DNA of 32,624 bases from JAAZZY01 sp964612505 (lineage in GTDB: Bacteria; Chlamydiota; Chlamydiia; Chlamydiales; JAAZZY01), in assembly GCA_964612505.1 (NCBI GenBank), contig CAZTEX010000019.1:1-32624 (forward strand). The letters run 5' to 3'. The notes under the pieces are model-generated. The model saw nothing but the letters and a program-made list of their open reading frames with translations, ran no database searches and was not told the origin of the DNA. Below, in pieces: positions 24,136 through 32,520 of this stretch (its first letter is position 1; every line of letters starts with the position of its first letter). A program made the position numbers and the translations under genes.

Positions 24136-24258
24136 TTTGTTTCCGTGGGTTATTTTAAAAACTTCTTGATATTAGCAATTTCTTGAAAAACAGCCTAGAT
24201 AAAATGAGAGGAATTTATTGACTTTTATGAGATCCGGAACTAAAATCTTTCGCTTTTT

Positions 24259-24281
24259 TATTTTTCAAAATTTGAAAAATA
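24259..24281. repeat. AT-rich 23-base palindrome between the SulP and kdoO genes
   Basis: Perfect arms TATTTTTCAAA and TTTGAAAAATA around a single central A. It lies in the 211-base gap between the SulP transporter gene and kdoO, upstream of kdoO. No T tract follows on the minus strand, so it fits an operator-like site better than a terminator. The rest of the gap shows no gene. Confidence 0.5.
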
Positions 24282-24346
24282 GATGTGGCAAAGAAGTAGA
24301 GACTTCATAAATGTTTGGATTTTAAAAAGTAGTGTTAGATGAAAAG

Positions 24347-26110
24347 TTATTTGGCGCAGGATTTGATTTTATCAAGAGCATGTTCAAATGCTTTTTTTGT
24401 CGCAGAATAGGGAGAGTTAAAATCTTTTTCATAAAGGTAATTTTTGCCGAGTCTGCGCCAGAGTGCAGAGCGATAGATAATTTGAGCAGTAGGTTTTAAT
24501 ACTTCACTTAAGTAGAGGCTTTTTCCTTGCTTATCTAAATTAATAGCAAGTCGTTCTAGATAGTGACAGATGCTGGCATCTAAGTGATGAACATTATTAA
24601 AACGTAAAATAATGGATTGAACTTCGTCATTTTGAATAATTTGATTGAGCTCTCGCTGCAAGCTATCAATAGAGCCAAAAAACAGGTTTCCTTCCATATT
24701 AATAATTCTAATTCTAGAATCGATCCTTTTATGTTCAGGATCAATTGGTCTAAAATGCCCTTCTTCTGTAAAAGCATATTCTAAAACCACCGTATGTGCT
24801 GCAAGTCTGAGATATAAAATGAGCGAAAGGGCAATGCCGATAAATAGAGCAATGTCAAGTTGCAGAAATAAACAAGACAAGCAGGTGACTATTAAAACGC
24901 ACGCATCTCGCTTGGTTGTTTTTAAGCAGATTCTTAAAAGTTTAAAATCAATCATTTCATAAGCAATCACAATGAGCAAAGCTGCCAATGCTGCTTTAGG
25001 AATATACTGAATCCAATTATGGCAGGCCGATAAAAGAGCAATCAGAAAAAGGCCACTGAAGATTCCTGATAAACGACTTCTGGCCCCATTATGATAATTA
25101 AAGAAGCTGCGTGTGGGGCTTCCTGAAGTTGGAAGGGTTCCCAAGAAAAAAGAAGAGGCAAAATTACTTAATCCAAGTCCAATAATATCTCTATTTGTAT
25201 TAGGAATAGGGTCTTTTTTCTCAGCTAATAAGCGTGTAATAGAGTTGAGTTCAAAAATAGATAGTAAGGCGATGGCAAAAGCAATGAAAAGGACATCATG
25301 GACAATGGCGCTTTCAAAAAATACAAAATGAAAATGGACGAGGCTTTTGAGGTAAAAATAAGGGGCGGAAATAACAGGAATACTCCAAGGTGTTTTACTC
25401 GCAATAGATTGATTGAGAAATCCTGCAATGAGAGCTGTGATAATGAGCATCACTAAAGGTCTTGGAACCCTTCGGCTTTCTTTTCTTAAAAAGACCAACG
25501 TTAATAATCCAATAGAACCGATTAACAACGTAAAGGGGTTTAGATAATGAATATGGGTGAGTAGATGACTGGCTTGATGAAAAAGGGAAAAAATCCCTGC
25601 TGGTTTTTCAATGGAGAAAAAGTTAAAGCCCTGTGAAATAATAATTGTAATAGCCAGCCCTAACACATACCCCATCATGACAGAACGGCTAATAAACTGA
25701 GTGAGCCTTCCCAGCTTCAAAAAACCGATGGCGAGCTGCATAATTCCTACAAACAAAATGATTTGCGAAATAATCTGCAAGGCAATCCCACTTTTGAGAT
25801 GGTCTGGTACATTGGAAAAGTGACTATAAAGAATTTGACTTGTTCCTGCTTGAAGAAGGAGAGAGGTCGCATTGGTGGGGCCTGCGATTAAAAATCGTGA
25901 GTGCCCAAAGGTGGAGGTCAGTAAGCTTCCAGAAATAGAGGCAATAATCCCTGCTTCTGGAGGAAGTCCTAAGAGTAAGGCATAGGCGATCGATTGGGGC
26001 AAGGCGAGTAGGGCGACAGACAATCCACTTAGTAAATCATATCTTAGTGATAGATAACTATATTCACCCTTTATATTTTGTAAAATCTTTTTTAGATAAC
26101 CAGGTTTCAT
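24347..26110 (-). CDS. SulP (SLC26)-family anion transporter with STAS domain
   Basis: A 587-residue inner-membrane permease. The N-terminal segment DLLSGLSVALLALPQSIAYA (25-44) is the SulP signature, followed by about ten to twelve hydrophobic helices up to ~430 and a cytoplasmic STAS domain (about 445-565: RIRIINMEGNLFFGSIDSL..., then an IILRFNNVHHLDASICHYL segment). SulP proteins move sulfate, bicarbonate or dicarboxylates by proton or sodium coupling; the substrate here cannot be told from sequence. The ASSFFLGTLPTSGSPTRSFFNY region is the usual conserved loop. It is divergent from der. The family annotation is secure. Confidence 0.93.
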   Translation of the reverse strand: MKPGYLKKILQNIKGEYSYLSLRYDLLSGLSVALLALPQSIAYALLLGLPPEAGIIASISGSLLTSTFGHSRFLIAGPTNATSLLLQAGTSQILYSHFSNVPDHLKSGIALQIISQIILFVGIMQLAIGFLKLGRLTQFISRSVMMGYVLGLAITIIISQGFNFFSIEKPAGIFSLFHQASHLLTHIHYLNPFTLLIGSIGLLTLVFLRKESRRVPRPLVMLIITALIAGFLNQSIASKTPWSIPVISAPYFYLKSLVHFHFVFFESAIVHDVLFIAFAIALLSIFELNSITRLLAEKKDPIPNTNRDIIGLGLSNFASSFFLGTLPTSGSPTRSFFNYHNGARSRLSGIFSGLFLIALLSACHNWIQYIPKAALAALLIVIAYEMIDFKLLRICLKTTKRDACVLIVTCLSCLFLQLDIALFIGIALSLILYLRLAAHTVVLEYAFTEEGHFRPIDPEHKRIDSRIRIINMEGNLFFGSIDSLQRELNQIIQNDEVQSIILRFNNVHHLDASICHYLERLAINLDKQGKSLYLSEVLKPTAQIIYRSALWRRLGKNYLYEKDFNSPYSATKKAFEHALDKIKSCAK

Positions 26111-26155
26111 AAATAATTTTTTACAGATAATTAGCGTTATAAGTGGCGACTTTAA

Positions 26156-26184
26156 TTTTCATTTAACTTATTATAGATTATAAT
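26156..26184 (+). promoter_or_regulatory. Probable promoter of der
   Basis: TTTTCA (26156-26161), a 17-base spacer and a perfect TATAAT (26179-26184), 36 bases before the der ATG. The -35 matches consensus at 4 of 6 positions. It lies in the 109-base gap shared with the divergent SulP gene. Confidence 0.5.
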
Positions 26185-26219
26185 GAAATAGTTTCGAAAA
26201 GTAAAAATAGAATACTTAT

Positions 26220-27590
26220 ATGTCCTATCCTAAAATAGCCATTATTGGTCGTCCAAACGTAGGTAAGTCCGCTCTATTCAATCGCTTGCTAAAAAAAAGA
26301 TTTGCAATTGTCGATGAGATGGAGGGGGTAACGCGCGATCGTCTTTATGCAGAAGCTGAATTTGAAACGAAGCCTTATATTTTAATTGATACAGCTGGAA
26401 TTGAAACATCTGATCATAGTGACCTGAATCAAAGTATATTAGAGCAAAGTAGATTTGCCATTGATGAAGCGGATTTTTGTATCTTTGTTGTGGATGCTCA
26501 AGTGGGTATCACTAAGATGGACCAAGAGATAGCTAAGCTACTTAGACAGAAAAAGAAATATGTGTGTGTGGCTGTTAATAAAGTCGATATCGATCAACAC
26601 GTTCCGCTTTCTTATCCTTTTCATACACTTGGGTTTGATAGTGTTTTGCCCGTTTCTGCAGAGCATGGACGAAATATTTATGAGCTTTTAGAAGCTGTGT
26701 TTCAGAATCTTCCTGAAGATTTGAACGACAACAATTTGGATTATGACGAAAATAAAATTGCCATAGTAGGAAGAGCCAATGTGGGGAAGTCGACTTTAAT
26801 GAACTATCTGGCAAAGCAACCGCGCTGTGTCGTTAGCCCCATTGCAGGTACCACCCGAGATGCGATTGAAGTTCAAATTGAGTATCAAGATAAAACATAT
26901 ACCTTCATTGATACTGCAGGGGTACGTAGAAAAAATAAAGAAAAACAAGTTGTTGAAAAATACGCCCATATTCGCACAATTGAAGCGATTGACAAATCAC
27001 AAATTTGCCTTTTTTTAATGGATGCGCAAGAGGGATTGACTTCGCAAGAGAAGAAATTTCTATCAGAAATCTATTATCAGGGAAAAAGCTGCATCTTAGT
27101 TGTTAATAAATGGGATTTAGCAGAAGGGTATCGGATGGAACATGCCCAGCAAGCTCTTTTACAAGAAAGTCCTTTTTTATCGATTTATCCAATCGTCTTT
27201 ATCTCTTCACTCACAGGTAGAAATGTCGATAAGCTTTTTCCTTTAATCGAAAAAGCCATAACATCGCGCACTCAAATGACAGAAACACCGCGTCTCAATC
27301 GATTTGCATTAAAAGCATTACAAAAATGCCCACCTCCAATGGTTTCTGGTAAGCGTCTGCGTATTTATTATATGACTCAAGTTCAAGCAAACCCTCCGAG
27401 CTTTTTAATGTTTGTTAATTATAGTCATCTCTTAACACCGACCTATAAGCGTTATTTTCTAAATCAAATGCGAGAAGAATTTGATTTAACTGCAACGCCT
27501 GTGCAATTCTTTTTAAGAGATAAAAATAAAGCGAGCAAAGACAAAAGTGTTAAAGGCGAACTTTTAGAAGAAAGCCCAGCTTACGCTTAA
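26220..27590 (+). CDS. der: Ribosome-assembly GTPase Der (EngA)
   Basis: A 456-residue double GTPase needed for 50S subunit maturation. The first G domain has GRPNVGKS (10-17), DTAG (57-60) and NKVD (120-123). The second has GRANVGKS (184-191), DTAG (231-234) and NKWD (296-299). A KH-like C-terminal domain spans about 350-440. All key motifs are intact and the length is normal. Its chlamydial counterpart is CT703. No clear Shine-Dalgarno site is seen before the ATG; a promoter is proposed at 26156-26184. Confidence 0.97.
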   Translation: MSYPKIAIIGRPNVGKSALFNRLLKKRFAIVDEMEGVTRDRLYAEAEFETKPYILIDTAGIETSDHSDLNQSILEQSRFAIDEADFCIFVVDAQVGITKMDQEIAKLLRQKKKYVCVAVNKVDIDQHVPLSYPFHTLGFDSVLPVSAEHGRNIYELLEAVFQNLPEDLNDNNLDYDENKIAIVGRANVGKSTLMNYLAKQPRCVVSPIAGTTRDAIEVQIEYQDKTYTFIDTAGVRRKNKEKQVVEKYAHIRTIEAIDKSQICLFLMDAQEGLTSQEKKFLSEIYYQGKSCILVVNKWDLAEGYRMEHAQQALLQESPFLSIYPIVFISSLTGRNVDKLFPLIEKAITSRTQMTETPRLNRFALKALQKCPPPMVSGKRLRIYYMTQVQANPPSFLMFVNYSHLLTPTYKRYFLNQMREEFDLTATPVQFFLRDKNKASKDKSVKGELLEESPAYA

Positions 27591-27692
27591 TCTTTAAGCG
27601 CATCTTGTCAAAAAAATTATTCAAGATTACTTTTAATCAAAGCAAATATAGAATCTTTCGCTAATTTTTAATTTAATTAAAAGGAAATGAAA

Positions 27693-28247
27693 ATGGCTAC
27701 TGGTGAATTGTGTACTATTCCAGTTACAATTAGTTGGCTTCGACCCCCTGTATCACAACAAGGTTCTGCAGTATCTGAATTTTCAACAGTTTCTAATGGT
27801 GGTATGAAAAGATTTGCTGAAGGTAAATCTTTCATCGTTACGACTGTGGAGGACAATGTTCAATTTGTACAAGACAATCAAACACTTGGCGACACATTAA
27901 CATTTGCTCTTTCAGTTCTTGAGAGTGGTGACTATACAGCCTTTTGTCAATTGCCAAAGGAGGGGACTGTTGATTTTAGATTAGCGATTCAATGGAATGA
28001 TGGAGTCGCTATTCAAAGTCTTAAGCCATCCGTAATAGAGTCTGCAAACGTAGCGAGTTTAAGGTTTGATGTGGGGGTAGCTACAGATCCTTGTTCGGTA
28101 CATCCTAAGATGAGTGGAGAGCGAGTAGATGGTACGACTTTTGGGCAAGAAATGGAGAATAAAAGAGCTCTCTTGCCCAAGAGTCGATCTCGACGACCTG
28201 CTGAAGGACAACCTGCTGAAGGTGGATGTTCTTGTGTGATTCTTTAA
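27693..28247 (+). CDS. Unknown protein with C-terminal CaaX prenylation box, 184 aa; candidate host-targeted effector
   Basis: I recognise no domain; residues 1-125 look beta-rich. The C-terminus is striking: a basic stretch (KSRSRRP), a duplicated PAEGQ-PAEGG linker, then CSCVIL-stop. CVIL fits the eukaryotic CaaX rule (Cys, two aliphatics, X = Leu, the geranylgeranylation type), with a second Cys two residues before that could be acylated, as in Rho-family tails. Bacteria lack protein prenyltransferases acting on CaaX, so the box would be used only inside a eukaryotic host. I chose the ATG at 27693, because AAAAGGA (27679-27685) is well spaced to it and too close to the ATG at 27687. Export by the T3SS is inference; no export signal can be read. 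Its stop overlaps the helicase stop on the other strand by 4 bases. Confidence 0.8.
   Translation: MATGELCTIPVTISWLRPPVSQQGSAVSEFSTVSNGGMKRFAEGKSFIVTTVEDNVQFVQDNQTLGDTLTFALSVLESGDYTAFCQLPKEGTVDFRLAIQWNDGVAIQSLKPSVIESANVASLRFDVGVATDPCSVHPKMSGERVDGTTFGQEMENKRALLPKSRSRRPAEGQPAEGGCSCVIL
28141..28180. repeat. 10-bp perfect inverted repeat inside the CaaX-protein gene
   Basis: Arms TTGGGCAAGA (28141-28150) and TCTTGCCCAA (28171-28180) with a 20-base loop, 63 bases before the convergent stop codons. No T tract follows on either strand. Confidence 0.6.
28197..28222 (+). repeat. 15-base tandem duplication (CCTGCTGAAGG units) in the CaaX tail
   Basis: CCTGCTGAAGG occurs at 28197-28207 and 28212-28222, with period 15. 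It encodes the PAEGQ-PAEGG linker just before the CaaX box, so the linker has grown by an in-frame duplication. Confidence 0.75.
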
Positions 28248-31200
28248 GCATTTTCATAAATGTTTTTATGAACAGATTGCAAGATGTCAATGAGGTCTTG
28301 TCTTGAGAAAAGTTTGAGGTGTTCTTCATCTGAAGAGCCGACAACATCTTCCATGAGTTTACCTTTCAAGCTAATGATTCTAGAGATGCTCTCTTCGAGG
28401 GTGTTTAAGGTGACGAGTTTAAAAACCTGCACACCTCGCTGTTGACCGATGCGGTGAACCCGGTCAGTCGCTTGATTTTCTCGAGCTGCATTCCACCAGC
28501 GATCATAATGGATGACAACAGATGCTGCTGTAAGATCGACCCCTAAACCAACCGCTTTTAACGAGGCGACAAAAACCTCACACTGAGGATCTTTTTGAAA
28601 TTTCTCTAGTTGAACATGTCTATTTTGAGTAGAACCTCGAATACTTGCATATTGAATTTGATTGAGCTTTAAATGTTCTTCAATAAGATTGAGCATATTT
28701 AAATATTGAGAAAAGACAACGACTTTTTGCCCACTTTCTCTAGCCTCACTAAGTAACTCTACAAAAAGATCCCACTTACCTGAAGAATAATCTTTATATT
28801 TCTCTGGGTCAATCGTTTTGGGATGGTTACAAATTTGTTTTAATTGCCCAAGCAAAGCAAAAACATGGATGTAAGGAACCGCTTTTGTTTGATCTTTTAG
28901 ATCAACAAGAAGCTTTTCTTTAGATTGATCTAGGTAAAACTGGTAAAGTTTGGCTTGATCTTGGGCCATTTCACAGTGAGCGAGCTGCTCTGTTTTTTTA
29001 GGCAGATCTTTTAAAACATCTTCTTTTTTTCTTCTTAAAATAAAAGGCTCAATCATTTTCTTGAGCATTGTGATCTTTTGTTGATCGCGATCGCGCTCAA
29101 TGGGGTTTAGAAAAAAATCTCTAAATTTTTCTTCTGCTGGTAAGTAAAACGGGACGATAAGATCAAGAAGGGCTTTCAGCTCCCGGAGATTATTTTCAAT
29201 AGGCGTTCCTGTTAAGCCTAGTTTCATTTTAGCAGGAATTTGTTGAAGAGCTGAGTAAGTTAAGCTGCGGTGGTTTTTAGCTACTTGCAATTCATCATAA
29301 ATAGCCAAGGTAAAATCGTATTGATTGATTTGCTTTTGATCAATTCTTAAAATGCCATAAGAAGTTAAAAGAACATCAAACTTTTGTTGAAAGCGATCGA
29401 GGGATCGATTGAGCCCATAAAAAGTGAGTGTTTTTAAATTAGGAAAAAATTCTTTGAGTTTATCTTGCCAATGGTAGATGACAGAGGTCGGGCAGACGAT
29501 AAGAAACTTTTTCTTAGGCGTTTTATAACCTGGATAAGGACGTTTTTCTTCTTGGTTTTTAATGGCTGCAATGAGAGCCAGCGCTTGCAGTGTTTTACCA
29601 AGACCCATGTCATCGCATAGGATGCCAGATAAACGGTAGTTTAACAGCTTCCAAAGCCATTCTAGGCCCACTTGTTGATAAGGGCGTAACTTGGTTTTAA
29701 ATCCATTGAGCTTGGGCATGGAAAGATCTATCTGAGAGAAGAGTTCTTGAGTAAGCGCGGGCGCCACCTCTGAAAAAGCAGCATCAATGGCCTCAATTCG
29801 AATGATATCAATAGGAGTTAGCTCTATTCCTTGGGGGGTCATTTGATTTTCTTTCAAATCTTTGATCCAGGAGTATCTAGGATGATTTAAATTAATGAGG
29901 CCTACATCAGATAGGTAATAAGGGCGTCCTAGCTGCATCATTTGATAAATCTGTCCGATATCGGCTTGATTTTTTTTATGATTGTAGACCAGTTTCACGC
30001 AGGAATCTGATTTGCCAACTAAACTCAATTTAAGATCTTTAGATACTTGCAGTCTTGGATCAATATAGGAGATAAAAGGTTTAATTTTATTAAATTGAAG
30101 AGCTAAAAAGGTGGCTTGATCATGGGGCAGTATTTTTGATTTTTTGCGAAACCCTTTAGGTAAGAGCAGTTTTTCAGGGATGTTGAAAAAGCCTTCTGTT
30201 TCAACATAGGTGTAATGATCAAATAAGTAGATGGTTTTATTTTGATACTCAGGATAAAAATGATACTCAGGTTCAACTAAAATTTCCTGCAAATCGGCGT
30301 CGACTTTTAATTTGACAGAAGCTTTTTGAATAGGGCATTTTGTACTAAAGAAACCTTCGATGGCTTCTAAATCGTTTTGATTAGACTCAATAAAGCGTCC
30401 AACATCTTTTCTTTGTATTGTTTGACCATGGTTGATAGGAGAGCTATAACGCGCTTTGGTGTAAAAGCCTTGATCTTGGATATAGACCCAATCTCCAAAA
30501 TCGAACGATTTTTCATTATCCGTTGAAAGATGAGTCGTAAAAATGAGTTGATGATGGACATTGACTTGGTAGTTCATTTGCGTCTGAATCGTTGCCAGAT
30601 GAGTTTCAAAACCTTTTTGACTGTTAAACCAAAATCGGTATTGGTGGATAAATTCAGAGACTTTGTCTCTCAGAATAAACAAAGAAGGCTGCTTAAAAGA
30701 AGAGTTTTGTAATCTATAAAATCCTTTGTTCTCAATGAAGATCCATTTTCCAAAAAAGACAGAATGAGGCTTGGCCATATCGCCAGGCTCAAAAAGATAG
30801 AGGTCAATATGCAAGTTCCACTGAGAGTCAAATTTAATGAGGTAGCTGGGTTTGATTGGTTTGATATCTAGTTTGGCATTGGATAAGTATTTCTGAAAAA
30901 AATGAGAATTTTTTTCTAGTTGCTCATCAATATGATGGGAGAGGATCGTTTCTTTTTGATCCATCTTGCGAGAAGTTTTTGTTCTAACAAACCCCTCTTT
31001 GGGATGAAATATCCAATCTCCAATGGCAACTCCTTGAACTTCATTTTTTTTAACATCAAAGCTAGAGGGGTAAATATCTAAACATTTTTCGACCGGGTTA
31101 TAAAGGATTTTGTCAATATGGTCGTGCTGCGATTCATGCACTTTAATAGGGGCGTCTATCGTATTGAAATAGGGGATGATGGCTTTAAGAATTTCTAAAG

Positions 31201-31912
31201 AGATCCCAAAAGTAGCCTCTAGGTCATCAAAGATGATAGTGATTTTAGAAGGGACATTTTTAGTGTTGTGAATTTTAACTTTATAATTCTGTTTCTTTTC
31301 TTGTAAAAGCATCAGCCATTTAGCGATGTCAGACCAAAATGAGAGCTCAAAACGAAACTCTTCAGAAGGGCGTCCCTCTTTCCACATTTCTAATTCTTTC
31401 TTAGGCAAATTTGAAAATTTAAGAGATGTTTCTTCAGTTTCTTTGGGTTTATTTTTAAGTAAGTCAGCTAAATTCTTTTTGGCAAGCTCCGTTTTCCCAT
31501 GAATGCTAAAAAGAAGCTCTTTTTGATGCTTAAATTGATAGGCTTCCTCTTGTTGAGAGATGATCTTAGAGTCATAGCCATAATTTTTTGCAAAAGCGAA
31601 ACAGAGATGCTTCCAAAAAGAGTGTTCAAAACGTTTATGGAGGGGTTCAGAATGATGATTATAAATTTTTAAAAGAGCTGAAGCTAGGTGTTCGCAAGTA
31701 GGTCCTGGCTCGATTTGGCAAGAGCAAAAGTGGTCTTGTATCTGATTATTTTTATCAAATTGAATAAAAGCCCAGTTTGGATCCTGAGTGGTTCGATCAA
31801 CGACTTGAACATGGTAAGTGCCACGAGAAAAGATAATCTCGCGAACTCTGTTTTCATCCAAGTAGGTTTGAGCAATTTCTAAAAAAGGTTGGATGATGTC
31901 TTGTGTATACAT
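28244..31912 (-). CDS. SWI/SNF2-family helicase with N-terminal SWIM zinc finger
   Basis: A 1222-residue protein. A SWIM zinc-binding motif lies near the N-terminus (Cys63, Cys65, Cys73, His75). A long middle region (about 100-720) of the kind called bacterial SNF2 helicase-associated contains repeated phenylalanine/glycine blocks of the type GDWIFHPKEGFV, GKWIFIENKGFYR and GDWVYIQDQGFYT. The SNF2 ATPase core has DDMGLGKT at 767-774 and DELQ at 873-876 (usual DEAH/DEGH position), and motif VI QATDRVHRIGQ is at 1147-1157. It presumably remodels nucleoprotein or displaces bound proteins from DNA. Chlamydial counterpart: CT708. An AGGA lies immediately before the ATG, unusually close, so the exact start is uncertain by a few codons. 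Confidence 0.93.
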   Translation of the reverse strand: MYTQDIIQPFLEIAQTYLDENRVREIIFSRGTYHVQVVDRTTQDPNWAFIQFDKNNQIQDHFCSCQIEPGPTCEHLASALLKIYNHHSEPLHKRFEHSFWKHLCFAFAKNYGYDSKIISQQEEAYQFKHQKELLFSIHGKTELAKKNLADLLKNKPKETEETSLKFSNLPKKELEMWKEGRPSEEFRFELSFWSDIAKWLMLLQEKKQNYKVKIHNTKNVPSKITIIFDDLEATFGISLEILKAIIPYFNTIDAPIKVHESQHDHIDKILYNPVEKCLDIYPSSFDVKKNEVQGVAIGDWIFHPKEGFVRTKTSRKMDQKETILSHHIDEQLEKNSHFFQKYLSNAKLDIKPIKPSYLIKFDSQWNLHIDLYLFEPGDMAKPHSVFFGKWIFIENKGFYRLQNSSFKQPSLFILRDKVSEFIHQYRFWFNSQKGFETHLATIQTQMNYQVNVHHQLIFTTHLSTDNEKSFDFGDWVYIQDQGFYTKARYSSPINHGQTIQRKDVGRFIESNQNDLEAIEGFFSTKCPIQKASVKLKVDADLQEILVEPEYHFYPEYQNKTIYLFDHYTYVETEGFFNIPEKLLLPKGFRKKSKILPHDQATFLALQFNKIKPFISYIDPRLQVSKDLKLSLVGKSDSCVKLVYNHKKNQADIGQIYQMMQLGRPYYLSDVGLINLNHPRYSWIKDLKENQMTPQGIELTPIDIIRIEAIDAAFSEVAPALTQELFSQIDLSMPKLNGFKTKLRPYQQVGLEWLWKLLNYRLSGILCDDMGLGKTLQALALIAAIKNQEEKRPYPGYKTPKKKFLIVCPTSVIYHWQDKLKEFFPNLKTLTFYGLNRSLDRFQQKFDVLLTSYGILRIDQKQINQYDFTLAIYDELQVAKNHRSLTYSALQQIPAKMKLGLTGTPIENNLRELKALLDLIVPFYLPAEEKFRDFFLNPIERDRDQQKITMLKKMIEPFILRRKKEDVLKDLPKKTEQLAHCEMAQDQAKLYQFYLDQSKEKLLVDLKDQTKAVPYIHVFALLGQLKQICNHPKTIDPEKYKDYSSGKWDLFVELLSEARESGQKVVVFSQYLNMLNLIEEHLKLNQIQYASIRGSTQNRHVQLEKFQKDPQCEVFVASLKAVGLGVDLTAASVVIHYDRWWNAARENQATDRVHRIGQQRGVQVFKLVTLNTLEESISRIISLKGKLMEDVVGSSDEEHLKLFSRQDLIDILQSVHKNIYENA

Positions 31913-31984
31913 TCCTAAAAAACGTGTTATCTATACACATTGGACCATAGCAAATTAGAAATTTTGAGAGTAGCAGTTAAAGTA

Positions 31985-32368
31985 CTAAGCTTTTGTAGAA
32001 CTGAATGAATCCGCTGATCCTGCAAAGCTGCTAGAGCCTGAAGATGAGTTGCTTATAGGTGCTGAAATAGCTCCCTGACCGCTTGGATTTTTATTTTCAG
32101 AAGTACTTTGGCTATTATTGCTGGCTCGAACACTTTCTTCAGAAAGTTTTGCATTTAAAATAGCAGAGTCATGGCCTTCTTCTTGGGCAGAGCGTCTGTC
32201 TTCAGAATCTTGTTCTGCAATCTTTGCATAGTTTTCTTGGACTGTGTCTAAGTAGCTTTGTACAACCGATACTAGGGCTAAAAGAACTTTAGCTCGTAGG
32301 TCTCTGGCCATATCTCTAGCGTCAACAAAGTCGACTGAATCAAAATTTTGAACCGAAGAAACTGACAT
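31985..32368 (-). CDS. Small Ser-rich helical protein, 127 aa, with the secretion-substrate-type promoter
   Basis: The family is not recognised. Residues 15-60 form a charged helix with a hydrophobic face (KVLLALVSVVQSYLDTVQENY). The C-terminal 50 residues are Ser/Asn/Gly-rich and probably disordered (NSSSGSSSFAGSADSFSST). There is no signal peptide. AAGGAG is well placed before the ATG at 32368. The promoter at 32396-32424 is almost the same as those of the five genes at the left end of the window, so it probably belongs to the same expression group, and a T3SS substrate or small secretion component is possible. That is inference. The SNF2 gene lies 72 bases downstream on the same strand. 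Confidence 0.82.
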   Translation of the reverse strand: MSVSSVQNFDSVDFVDARDMARDLRAKVLLALVSVVQSYLDTVQENYAKIAEQDSEDRRSAQEEGHDSAILNAKLSEESVRASNNSQSTSENKNPSGQGAISAPISNSSSGSSSFAGSADSFSSTKA

Positions 32369-32395
32369 AATATACTCCTTTCAACGTATGAGAAT

Positions 32396-32424
32396 ATTAT
32401 AGCATAAAAATAATTTTTTGTCAA
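32396..32424 (-). promoter_or_regulatory. Strong promoter for the 127-residue Ser-rich protein
   Basis: On the minus strand: TTGACA (32419-32424), a 17-base AT-rich spacer ending in TGC, and TATAAT (32396-32401), 27 bases before the ATG. It has the same layout and the same ATGCTATAAT core as the promoters at 268, 2901 and 5432. Confidence 0.85.
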
Positions 32425-32520
32425 CTAATTTGATGGCCATCAAAGACTTACGATAGAATTTTAGCCAAACTTGTAAATAACAAAAAAATCTTCAAAAGGC
32501 TTATTATAAGCAGTTTATGT

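Noticed and set aside
32499..32511. GCTTA-TTA-TAAGC hairpin after the alanine dehydrogenase fragment as a terminator
   Set aside because: The stem is only 5 bp and the following bases on the minus strand (CTTTTGAAG) lack a solid T tract; too weak to call.
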